From: Zelonia costaricensis | Taxonomy: Eukaryota > Euglenozoa > Kinetoplastea > Trypanosomatida > Trypanosomatidae | Direction of reading: 5' to 3' | DNA: 28,082 bases | NCBI GenBank assembly: GCA_030849075.1 | Contig: JASAOO010003194.1 | Span: forward strand, 1 to 28,082 | Part shown: positions 1 to 9,400 of the stretch, piece after piece | Numbering within the stretch: position 1 is the first letter of the stretch | How the letters are laid out: the number at the start of each line of letters is the position of its first letter | Notes under the pieces: model-generated | Database searches by the model: none | The model's input: only the letters and a program-made list of their open reading frames with translations | What the model was told of the DNA's origin: nothing | Program-made: the position numbers and the translations under genes

Positions 1-704
1 GCGCCAGTGTTCAGCCCGGTGCTCTTCCCCGCATTGGGGCCGACAGTGGTGGTCGTCGGTGTTGATGACACGCTCGTGCTCAGATCGATCGCGCAGAAGG
101 TGTAGTACTCAGGGGAGACCCAGAAGTAGTAGGACCACGTGGTGGGGCTGCTGTCCGCCCAGCCAAGAGATGCGTTGTCTCGAACAGCCATGCCGTAGCG
201 CTGCATGTATGTACCCGGGTACTTCTCACTGACGAACTTGCTGGTCCGCCAGTAGTTGCGCACCAGCACGCTGAGCATGCGGGCGTTCGTCAGGCCGTCG
301 GGGTGGCGGTTGCCCTCGTAGAGGGCTACGGCGTTCCCTTCCCCGGCGTACCGTCCCTCGTCCCAGCGCCAGATGCAGTGCAGCGACGCCGTTGACGTGT
401 TGCAACTCGAATTCGACAGCATCGAGGAGGCGCCCATGTAGCCGATGGCGGACTTCATGTTCAAGGAGTCCATCTGGCTGACTGTCTTCTGGTACACGGC
501 TTCCGTCACCATGGGAAGCAGCGCGCCACCTTCCTCTGTGCAGGTCGTCTTATGTTCGAACCACGACGTGGTTTTGGGTTTGTGCTCGATGGTGATCCTC
601 ACCTCATCGGGGCCGTACGCGGGTGCCTCAGCGTGCGCAGCAGTGGCAGCGAAGACGATCAGAAGCAGCGCGCACAGCTGCAGCAGCGGACGCGGCAGCG
701 GCAT
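1..704 (-). CDS. Secreted C-type-lectin-like surface protein (3' end outside window)
   Basis: The first 234 residues are visible. They begin with a signal peptide: a hydrophobic stretch at residues 6-22 and a probable cleavage site after Ala-His-Ala at residue 25. Residues about 45-207 resemble a C-type-lectin-like fold. There is a W-F-E-x4-C opening (W48, C55) followed by a Gly-Gly-x-Leu segment, a Trp-x-Trp-Asp-Glu-Gly core (W112-G117), and a closing aromatic-rich stretch ending in C204. Three N-glycosylation sequons are present (N98, N102, N177). A Ser/Thr/Pro-rich stretch starts near residue 209 and could be a stalk. By family, such domains bind sugars or protein partners outside the cell. 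I see no clear Ca2+-binding EPN/QPD motif, so sugar binding is not shown. The start is the first ATG after a predicted splice acceptor. The lectin assignment rests on motif spacing only. Confidence 0.72.
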   Translation of the reverse strand, partial: MPLPRPLLQLCALLLIVFAATAAHAEAPAYGPDEVRITIEHKPKTTSWFEHKTTCTEEGGALLPMVTEAVYQKTVSQMDSLNMKSAIGYMGASSMLSNSSCNTSTASLHCIWRWDEGRYAGEGNAVALYEGNRHPDGLTNARMLSVLVRNYWRTSKFVSEKYPGTYMQRYGMAVRDNASLGWADSSPTTWSYYFWVSPEYYTFCAIDLSTSVSSTPTTTTVGPNAGKSTGLNTG

Positions 705-759
705 GGTCCTGGTGAGGAGTAGATGAGGTGCAGTGCCTTGTGCTGGTGGTGGTGGGCCA

Positions 760-810
760 CTGTGCAGGTGGGGGTAGCGGGTGAGAAACTTCGAGAGAGA
801 AGAGCGGAGA
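760..810 (-). promoter_or_regulatory. Predicted spliced-leader acceptor for the lectin-like gene
   Basis: On the minus strand a CT-rich tract (about 785-810) precedes two usable AG dinucleotides, at 789-790 and 760-761 (the latter in CTGCACAG). The nearer one gives a 55-nt 5' leader with the gene's ATG as first start codon. Confidence 0.4.
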
Positions 811-3800
811 AGAGGCACGCGTGCACTCGACACGGCAGCGGAGTTGGGAGAAGCGGGGAGGGGGCGGGGAGGGAGCCGGACGTGTGCGCGCGGAGTGCAA
901 CACAAGCAAAGAAGCGAGCACGGACTTGTGCACACGCGCGAGGGGTGCAGCGAGGAGAGAAGAGGGGAGGGGAGGGGAGGCAAGAAGAGGCCACGCAAAT
1001 GAACACGGGGAGAAGAGGCAGGGGACACAGAGAAGGAGGGGAGGCGGGCACCTACGCGACACGACTGCTGGGGGAGGGGGTGAGCGGGCCACTGTCTGGG
1101 GTTGGGCGTGGGCCTGCTTGCGTCTCCGCACAAGGTGGACGCTAGTAACCGGCACGGGCGGGGAGGGGGCGTGAGGGGGGCGTGAGGGGGGAGGCCGGGA
1201 TGCGGTGGGAGCGGTGAAGAGGAACTGCACGAGGGCACACCAGAGCAAACGTGAACCGGCGGGGCTGGATGACGAGGGGACAGATGTGAGGGGGCGAGTG
1301 TGCGGGCGTGCGCGGTCGACTGCGGCGAGGTCCTGGAGTGCGTTCGTTTAGTGTAACTGCGCAGACGCACACGGGTGTGATGGAAGATGGGAGAGGCGCA
1401 GCATGTGCGGGTTGACGCGGGAAGCCGCAGCGCGTTGAATGTGGCGAGAGGAGAGCAGCAGAAGGGGAGCCGAGGTGCGAGAGGGAGGCGGCGCAGCGAG
1501 CGCAGAGAAGTCGCCAGTGCGTGTTCAGTTCCATGCGTGCCGCGTGGGCTGCCCGCCATGGCACTCTACCCCGGTGCGGAGAGGGGCTCGATGGGGTGCA
1601 TGTACGTGGCTGTGCGTGACGCGCGTTCATCGTCACCGACGGCGAGGAGCGGCAGGGGAGACGGCACACAAGGGAGACGCCGACGCACGTGCGCCTTTGC
1701 CGTGGACACACGACCACCCGCAGCGAGCACGCACGCCGTGGGCACACGAGCAGACGTCGTGGGGGAGGGAGCGGGTGTGAGCAGCGAAGACAGAAAGAGA
1801 GCACGAGCCGAAACCGCCAGCCAGAGACACATCGGCACCGGAGCTGGACATCGCCGTCAGCTGGTAGACGCGGAGGCACTCCACTCAGTATACAATTGAG
1901 GGGAGAGCACGCACAGTGGTGCAGGTTGGCACCCCTCAAGCAAGGAGCAGGAATCGAGAAGTGCATTTGAGGGAAGAGATCCGACCACGCTGGCGGAGTG
2001 CTGGCGGAGGCACAACGCCGTACGCAGCAAAGGAGCCAGCGAGCCGAATTCAGCAAAGCAGCGTGCATAACGTCGCTCAGGTCACTGTTGGCTTCAACGT
2101 ATCCAACTCCGAACCTGAGCAGCAGAGCGTCCGTTCGTCACAAGATTCCTGCCCCTTCACCTGCCGCCTCGTGAGGAACCACGGTCTCAACCCAGTTCAC
2201 GAACGTAAAGCGTCCACAGCCGTGTCGCACCATCCGCCTGGGCGGGAGAGGGACTCTACGTGGCCGACTCCAGATCTCCGACAGGTACGGTGAGCTCTGG
2301 GCACCAGAGGCGCCGCTGGCACACGAGGAAGAGGTAAAGATGAAGGCAAGGGACAGAACGGAGGCAGGGCAGGAGATGGCTCACTACAGAAATGAGCGAA
2401 AGATACGTATGGAGGCGAACCAGCAAGGGAGCCCACGGAGGGATGGGGCACAGACCCTGGAGGACTGGGCTCTCGAGGCGAGAAGAGCATGTGCGGCGGG
2501 CGAGAAAAGCCCCAGGAGGCAGTGGGCCAGCCGCGAGTCCGGTGTCGTGGGAGGTGCACAGAGCTCTTGTAAGCTGCGCTCTTCACGGAGAGCTGCTAGC
2601 GCTGGACATGCTAAGAAATGTAGAAGGGAGGTCCCTTCAAACTGAGACGAGAGGACGTGCTGCGGGAACTGGGGCAAGGGTCTCTTCGAGTGCCCTTTGA
2701 ATGTGGCGCTCAAGTCCGTTGGGTGTGATGGAGCCGCTACTGCGAATCTAACAAACAAGAGCTTCGGAGTCGATGAGGGTAATCATTCGCTTGTCGTCCT
2801 CGTCGATCATGGTGCCTGTTCTCACGTGCGGATGGTGTGCTTTCGAGCATACCTAGGCAGATACGAGAAGGAGACAGCGTATCGCCTTGAAGCAGCATTC
2901 GCAGTGAAGAACGCGGAAGGAAGCTGAGCAGGACAGAAGCGCGCTTTCCGCGTCCCGAAGCCCCCCCCCCTCCCGCGTGAGCAGCACGATCGCACGTAGA
3001 CGTGGGTGCGCGTGCACGTTCTCACGGAGAGAATGCTCATGAAACACAACGCGACCATCAGAGAGCACGCGCTGGCGGTTGCGCCGGCGACGACGGCCCC
3101 GAAACTGTTGGCACGCGCACATTGTCGTGGCGCGTCGCCGGCGCGATGGTGGTGGTGTCTCCGACGGACTCGAGCTCATACTGAGCCGGAGGGATTACTT
3201 GCAGGTGCGGCCCTTTGAAGAGTGGTGCGGGCACGATGGACATAGAAGCGGGTCAGGGAAGCCCTGGGAACGGCGCACGGGGCCATTGGAAGTCACGGCC
3301 AGACTGCAAGTAGAGTAGACAACATCAATAGTGAAGCGAAAACCAACCGTCAGCTAAACGCAGCGCAAGGCGCACCTCGTCAGAGAGGAGGAAAGAAGAC
3401 AGGCAGAGAATCAAAAATGCGACGCCAATGAATGTGTTCGACAAGTGTGTCAGCAGCTGCTGCGTGGCTCGGAGTCAACACGGAGACGCTGTCACCGAGG
3501 CATTGGTACTGCTTGTGTGCGGCACGAAGGGGTGGGGTGCGGCAGGAGACACTAATAAGGTCGTGGCGGAGAGCAGATGGCGTCACACTTGAGGGATAGG
3601 CACACCAGCAACACAACGGCACCCCCGGCACCCACTGCCAGTAGAGACGCACGTGGCGTTCACGCCAGTGATCTCACCGAGTGCAGAGCAGCACCGCTTG
3701 CTCGTCGAGAGCCGACGTGGTCCGTTTCGACATTGAGGTACGTTCCTTGAGTGCCAGCGCGTACAAAAGACGCAACGTGAGATGCGAGTCATTCCAACGT

Positions 3801-3888
3801 CAGGATGCAACCAGCGCTGTGTGAACTCCGACGGCGCGCGAGGCCCTTGCCATCGTCATGTTGCACTGAATCCGGCGGAGAGAAGCTG

Positions 3889-3914
3889 CGGTAGGGCGCA
3901 CAGGTGCGCTACCG
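3889..3914. repeat. Interrupted inverted repeat (11-bp hairpin) in the LRR gene 3' UTR
   Basis: The arms CGGTAG+CGCAC and GTGCG+CTACCG are perfectly complementary. They are interrupted only by a 2-nt bulge on one side, with a very short apical loop. It lies 98 nt downstream of the LRR stop codon, so it would fold in that mRNA's 3' UTR. Confidence 0.6.
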
Positions 3915-4011
3915 TGGCCCCAATACGATTAGTAACCGCCCTCGTTGGCCGGACCTGCGGCCGACATACGAACACCGCCGCCGGGGCAGCGCTGGACACA
4001 ACGCGAAGGCG

Positions 4012-5565
4012 TCACGGCTGCGTCGCGCGGGCGAGTCCGGACGGACCGCTCGGCTGCTCGTCACCGCGGAGCTCCACGAGCCCGAGCGCAGGAGACTCTC
4101 CCGGGCACTCGCAGTCGCCCGCGCGGCCCCACGCGGTGCAGCCTCTAAAGCGCGGCATCGCACCATCCGACACCGCGAGACACCGCAGCCTGTCGCACTC
4201 GGTGACATCAACTTCCTCGAGCAGCGGGCATTTCTCGAGTCCGTCAAGGTCTCGAACGGCACTGCCCGCCGCACGAACGACGCGAAGCCGCGGCGCGCCG
4301 GAGAGCCGCAACAGCGAGGACAGGCGTCGGCAGTGGCTCACGTCGAGGAGCTCCAGACACCGGCAGTCGGCTAGCCCGTCAACGTCGCGTACAGCAGAGT
4401 GGGCAGCGATGAGCTCGCGCAGACGCGGCGCGCCAGCGAGAGGGGCGAGGGTGTGCAGCAGTCCGCAGCCAGTCACATCGAGACGCACGAGCCGTGGGTT
4501 GGCGTGAAGGCCCTGTAGTCTACGGAGACCGCTGTGGTCTGCCACAAGAGACAAAAGGCGTGGGGCCCCCGCCAGTGCGGCAACGTCGTGGAGTGCGGCA
4601 CACCACCCCACGTCGACGTACTCGAGGTCCGGACAGAGGGCGAGGCCGCCGAGACACCGCACAGCGCTTCGACGCGCCACAACGTGCTGCAGCGACGGCA
4701 CTGCGGAGAGCGCAGCGAGCTCCTCCAGTCTGTGACAGTCACTCACATCAACCCGCGTAAGTGACGTGCAGCGGTCGAGGCCCGCGAGTGTACGCAGGGC
4801 CGCGTTAGGGAGCGACAGATGCGTAAGATGCGGAGCGGCTGCCATGGCGCCAACATCCAGCTCCGGTACGGCAACACCCCGGAGGTGCAGCTGCGCGAGG
4901 CGTGGCAGAGTGCTGGCGAACGTTATGCTGCCCCTCGTCCAGCTTGAGAGACGCAGCGCTCGCAAGTTCACGAGTGCAGCAGCCTCGACCGAACGCATAA
5001 ACGGCGGGGGCTCAGGCGCCGCCACCTCACGCAGCGGCACCACCCTTGCACGCGCCACGTCGAGGTGCGAGGCGGGCTGGTCGAGATGTACCACCTCCAG
5101 CGGTAGCATAGCCCCTGCAAGTGTGCTTGCGACGAGCTCGCGAAGGGCGGCCGTGTCGGCTGCCTTCACCGGTAACGCGCACTTTCGCACCCACCACGCT
5201 ACGCGTTCGATTGGCTGCACCTTGCGAAACTCGCTGAAAGCGGGTAGCAGCGGAAGCGACAGACGAGGGCATAGTCGATATGAGGCGTACTGCAGCGCGT
5301 GCATAGGGCCGCCGTGGGAAAGGTCGAGCAGGAGGTTTGTGGAGTTTGCGTCGCACACGATAAACTCCGCGTAAAGCCGCGCCGTCGGTGACACCGCGGC
5401 AACGGTGAAGTGCGCTACGCCAGCGGTGAAGCTGAGGATCTGCGCGAGGTGGTCCCCCGTGACGGCTGCGAGGACGTACTGCCACTTGTGTGAGCGGCAG
5501 TGGAAGGCATCATCGGCGGCGTACGAGGCGTAGAGGTGCGCGAGGCTCTCGGCGGCGTGCGTCAT
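4012..5565 (-). CDS. Leucine-rich-repeat protein with 45-residue super-repeat
   Basis: The protein has 517 residues. Residues 1-190 form a domain I do not recognise, containing several Trp/Tyr residues and no signal peptide. Residues about 198-465 are leucine-rich repeats. The pattern L-x2-[VL]-D-V-x2-C-x2-L recurs at residues 269, 314, 359, 404 and 449, exactly 45 residues apart. Between these, a second repeat type carries [SG]-[AG]-[VL]-R-x-[LV]-x-G-L. Each 45-residue unit is thus two LRRs. The family usually provides curved protein-binding surfaces; no partner can be named. The tail (470-517) is low-complexity. The frame is open 138 codons further upstream, but that part translates a dinucleotide repeat and lies before a strong splice acceptor at 5597-5598, so the first ATG after it is chosen. 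Confidence 0.9.
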   Translation of the reverse strand: MTHAAESLAHLYASYAADDAFHCRSHKWQYVLAAVTGDHLAQILSFTAGVAHFTVAAVSPTARLYAEFIVCDANSTNLLLDLSHGGPMHALQYASYRLCPRLSLPLLPAFSEFRKVQPIERVAWWVRKCALPVKAADTAALRELVASTLAGAMLPLEVVHLDQPASHLDVARARVVPLREVAAPEPPPFMRSVEAAALVNLRALRLSSWTRGSITFASTLPRLAQLHLRGVAVPELDVGAMAAAPHLTHLSLPNAALRTLAGLDRCTSLTRVDVSDCHRLEELAALSAVPSLQHVVARRSAVRCLGGLALCPDLEYVDVGWCAALHDVAALAGAPRLLSLVADHSGLRRLQGLHANPRLVRLDVTGCGLLHTLAPLAGAPRLRELIAAHSAVRDVDGLADCRCLELLDVSHCRRLSSLLRLSGAPRLRVVRAAGSAVRDLDGLEKCPLLEEVDVTECDRLRCLAVSDGAMPRFRGCTAWGRAGDCECPGESPALGLVELRGDEQPSGPSGLARATQP

Positions 5566-5596
5566 GAGAATAGAGACGTGTGTGGGGTGGACACGG

Positions 5597-5640
5597 CTGC
5601 GGAGAGACAGTAGGTAGAGGCAAAAGCGGAGGGAGTGGGG
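5597..5640 (-). promoter_or_regulatory. Predicted spliced-leader acceptor for the LRR gene
   Basis: A long pyrimidine tract on the minus strand ends in CTGTCTCTCCGCAG, with the AG at 5597-5598. It leaves a 31-nt leader before the ATG at 5565 and removes the upstream open-frame extension. Confidence 0.65.
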
Positions 5641-5761
5641 ATTGCGGCGCAGGGGCGTGTGTGGCTCTCCAGAAAACCGCAGCCCTGCCAAGCATGCAGC
5701 AGTTGAGCTTCTTTTGTTCTCCCGTACGTGCGCAACGTGAAGCGTGTACACCCAACAACAA

Positions 5762-5783
5762 ACACACACACACACACACACAC
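5762..5783. repeat. (CA)n dinucleotide tract
   Basis: About 11 uninterrupted CA units lie upstream of the LRR gene acceptor. In the LRR frame they translate as Val-Cys repeats, a sign that this part of the frame is not coding. Confidence 0.9.
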
Positions 5784-5989
5784 CTCCCAACTCTTCCCTT
5801 TGACGCCGTGAGCTTGACTGGCACAGTCGAGACCCGGACGGGGGTGCCTCGAAAGACGAACCGCCACAAAGCCCCTGGCTGAACGCGGAGCAGTGCGTCG
5901 GTACTGTCGCACTCGCAGCCACCTGTTGCAGGTGCGCCGTAACCTCCGAGACCCAGCCGCACACACACTCCTCCTCCACTCACGCGTTT

Positions 5990-6001
5990 GGGGGGGGGGG
6001 G
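5990..6001. repeat. Homopolymer run of 12 G
   Basis: Twelve consecutive G on the plus strand, C in the transcript, between the helicase and LRR genes. Its length may be uncertain in sequencing. Confidence 0.85.
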
Positions 6002-6444
6002 CGAGCTTTTGAGTTCATACAAGTTCTGTGCTGGTGCCCCTCACAGCGCCAATGCAAGGAAGCGGTGCGGGCCTCCGCTACGAGGTTCTTCATGACACGC
6101 TGCGGTGCCTGGTGCAGCACACGAGAGAGAACTGTGTGCCTGCACAGAAGTAGGGTCACGGGCCCCACCTGTCAACCAGCAGGGCAGCGGTGCAAGCGAG
6201 ACAGCAGCGAGGAAGCGGGGAGGCGCTTTACATACCCAAAAGACGAAGCATGAGAAAAGACAACGTGCCGTGGAGGGCCTTCCATTCCCTTTCAGCCCCG
6301 GTGCTGTCGCCAGTATTCGCCGTCAGTGGCAGAGAAATAAAGGGTACTGCTCTTGTCAAGTGAACACAAACAAGCTCGATACGCAGAGGCGCCCAGGGGC
6401 AGGCGGAGCAGAGGTACCTCAGCCCCGCTCCGTCGCGTCGGCAC

Positions 6445-9400
6445 TCACACCAGACGCCCAAAGTCGCCTTCCTGCTCTAAAAGAATGAACCACCCCCTCT
6501 GCTCGCTGCCTGTCACCTCCCGCACACGCAGGCGAGTGCCAGCCGGGAGGACGAGCCGTGGCGACAAGAACACATCCCACGCTGGGCAGCGGGCGTAGGC
6601 GGAGCACCGAATGCGCATCGTCGTCATCCCAGAAGACGGCGTAACCGCTGCCCCGTCCCGGGGCGGCAGCTCGCAGACGGTAGGGGCGCCCCAAACTACC
6701 ACGGAGTCGGGAACGTAGCCGCCACGCTGCGACGCCGTCAACATGACGACGCGCACCACGTCGGTCGGCGTAGCGTCGCGCAAGTCTTGCAGCCCACGCA
6801 GCAACAGTGGCACAAAGGCGGCCAGCTGCGGTGTTGCGTGGTGGCATGGGTCTATGCTGCGGAGAGCCTGCTCAACATGGTGTCTTCCATCAAGAAAGGC
6901 AAAGAGAAGGGCAGCTGCAGTCGTGGCACTCCCGCTCGCGGCGCGCAGAGCCGCACTGAGGTGCGAGCTGAAGTCGACGCCTGCAGCAGAGTCAACACAA
7001 AGGGCGGCTAGACGCAGCTCTTCAGCGTCGAGGACATAGCTCTCCGAAGTGGCGTCGACCACCCACGCTGGAACGCTCAGCTGCCGGAGCGCACGCCGCG
7101 CGATCGCGACGGCCGACGCGCGGGCACCCCCTGTCGCCGGGCTCCGAGTCGACACAACCTTCAGTGGCTCCTGCGACGGCGCCGCAGCCGTGGTCATCGC
7201 GGATGTCTGCTGTGTGGGCCACTCGTCCCTCAGCAGCTCAGCGCGCGCCTCCTCCAGCGGCCGACGTGGCCAGTCGTCCGCCATGCGGATCTCCACCGCG
7301 GCGCACACAGCCTCGACGAGTGCCGGGGAGCGGCTTGGGTGGTTGCGGACGGCCTTCTTCACGCTCGCTGCTACGTCCTCGGCGCGGAGCTTGTAAAAGA
7401 GCGAGATGGGACCATAGAAACTGCCACTTTGTGGATTGCGCGGGCACCGCAAAATGTGCGAGTGGGCGTCACTGTCGCAGTACTGCAGGCAAAACCCGCA
7501 GAATGCGTGGCCCTGCGAGCACTTCACCGCGAAGCAGCCGTCGAAGTCGTAGAAGACTTGCGGGCACCGCGGGCACTGCAACTGCAGAGGAAGCTGTCCA
7601 ACAAGGTCTGCGGCGTGGCTGTCTGTGTCGGTGCGGTGGGGCTCCCCGTCGTGCCAGCCCCGCACTACTCCACCCTTGCCGCTGCAGACTCTGCAGTACG
7701 TCGCGAGGCACCCACTGCACACGCACTTGGCGGGCGCCGGAGTGCGTGGCACGCCGAGGCAGAGAGGGTTTAGACATGCCTCTGCCGTCGACTCGGTGTG
7801 CAGCTTCGCGCTGCGCAGGTGCGCGCCTAAACCCTGCAGCGCCGCCGGTGGCGCGAGCTGCGCCAGCTCGGCCGCCGCCACTGGAGTCCCGCACGCCTGG
7901 CAGCGCAGCGGCAGCGTTGGCGCGGTACCGCCCTCGGTATTGAAGGCGCTGGCGAGACACTCAATGCAGAACTGGTGACCGCACATCAGCCGGAGCTTTT
8001 GTGGCTGGAGAGGGCACAGGCACAGCGAGCATCCCTCGCACTCTTTCTCCTCGATGCAGGTGCCGGTCTCGTCGATGCGCACACAGCGCGCCACCGATTC
8101 GCTGTCAATGTGCTGATGTACCTCAAAGTCGCGCATCAGCGACGCTACAGCCACTCGCTGGACGCCCGTGTCTGCGGCGCTGTCGGTCTCCGTCGCCGCT
8201 GACCTGCGCAGGTGCTTCTGCAGCTCAGCCCAGCGTTCGTCGCGCTCTCCCACAAAGCACAGCGCCGCGTCGTTGTGTCGCCACTGCAACTGGCAGGGAG
8301 TGATGGTCGACAGCTTCCCCTTTCGCGCGTTGAAAGTCTCAGCGACGCGCTCCCTGTTCTGCCAGAGCGCCTCCACCCGTCGTGCTTGCTCCCTCTGCGA
8401 CACCGCCTCGTCCGTAAGCTCGCAGCGGTGCACCTCCGTCCACGTCTGCAGGGCGCGGAGGCAGTCGGTGAGCGCTGCAGATGTCGGGCACTGCAGCCAC
8501 AGCGAACGCTGCCCGGCCGCGAACACCGCCTCGCACTGGATGCGGTGGCCCTCGACTGGCGGCTCTACCGCCATCGCACTCACCCGGTCCCGCAGCATCG
8601 ACTGCAGCGGACGGTCAAAAAAGGTTGGCAGCGGGAAGTTCGCGACGTAGGCGACGGAGATGAACAGCGCCCGGTAGTGCATCAGCGGCCCACGGATGCG
8701 CCGCAACACATCGAGGGCAGCGACGCCGACGCCCTCGTCAGATATCACAAGCTGGACGTAGAGCACCCCTTGGCTGTGGTCGATCGCGTGCGACTCCACC
8801 ACCACCTCCTCGGGAAGCGCGGCCAGCACGTGATCGCGGCACTGCTGCACGCACTCCAGCGGAAGCGGCGCGCACCGGCTGCCTGCGCCAGCCGCCTCTG
8901 GGTCGCCGCAGCCGAGATACAGTCGCACACAAGCACGACACTCCGGAGCTGCGCAGCCCAGCGCCGGGGCCAGCGCTGTCTGCTCGCAGTACGGCTCCAC
9001 TGTCACGGCCGGCCGCTCCGCTTCGGGTGCGCGATGGAAGCAATCGTGGAATAGTCGCGCAGCGCTGCTGTCGGCGAAGGTGACATGCGCCGCCCATCGC
9101 CCGTCAGCCGACGCGGCACCGCCAACGCCGGGACGCACCGCCACACTCAGGCGCTGACCGAACCACTGCTCCCCCCAATCCGCCACCAGCGCGGCGAGGT
9201 CGAGGGCAAGACAGCGCACACTGCCATCCACGGCGGCAGAGAACAACAGCGTCACGTAGTCGGCCCTGTCGAGCAGAAACTCCCCGGCGAGTCCGCCCAC
9301 GGTGCACGTGACGCGGCAGAACCCGCTTAGCGGCAACTCGTGGGGAGCGCAACGCTCGCCCTTCACAGCACGGCCCACCGCCGCCGCGAGCAGCTTCGTC

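Larger units (their letters stand above)
705..4011 (-). other. Long inter-CDS region (3.3 kb) with no convincing gene
   Basis: This stretch should hold the 3' UTR of the LRR gene, a polyadenylation zone, and the 5' leader of the lectin-like gene. Open frames of up to 308 codons exist on both strands. Their translations are rich in Cys, Arg, Ser and Pro, with no domain or motif, as expected of chance frames in GC-rich DNA. The part at 780-1900 is strongly pyrimidine-rich on the transcribed strand. The part at 2000-3900 is more balanced and includes a ten-base C run (2961-2970) and a hairpin at 3889-3914. I recognise no RNA gene. A degenerate SIDER-type retroposon, common in Leishmania 3' UTRs, cannot be excluded by eye. 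Confidence 0.6.
5566..6444 (-). other. Inter-CDS region between helicase and LRR genes
   Basis: It holds the 3' UTR of the helicase gene and the 5' leader of the LRR gene. It contains a 12-G run on the plus strand (5990-6001, C-rich in the transcript) and a CA repeat (5762-5783, UG in the transcript). I see no gene. Confidence 0.6.

Noticed and set aside
1142..2068. 308-codon open frame on the minus strand in the long gap
   Set aside because: Translation is dominated by Cys, Arg, Ser and Pro with no motif, and it overlaps pyrimidine-rich UTR-like sequence. Long chance frames are expected in such GC-rich DNA.
3889..3914. Hairpin considered as a Rho-independent terminator
   Set aside because: There is no following T run on either strand, and trypanosomatid RNA polymerase II units do not use bacterial-type terminators.
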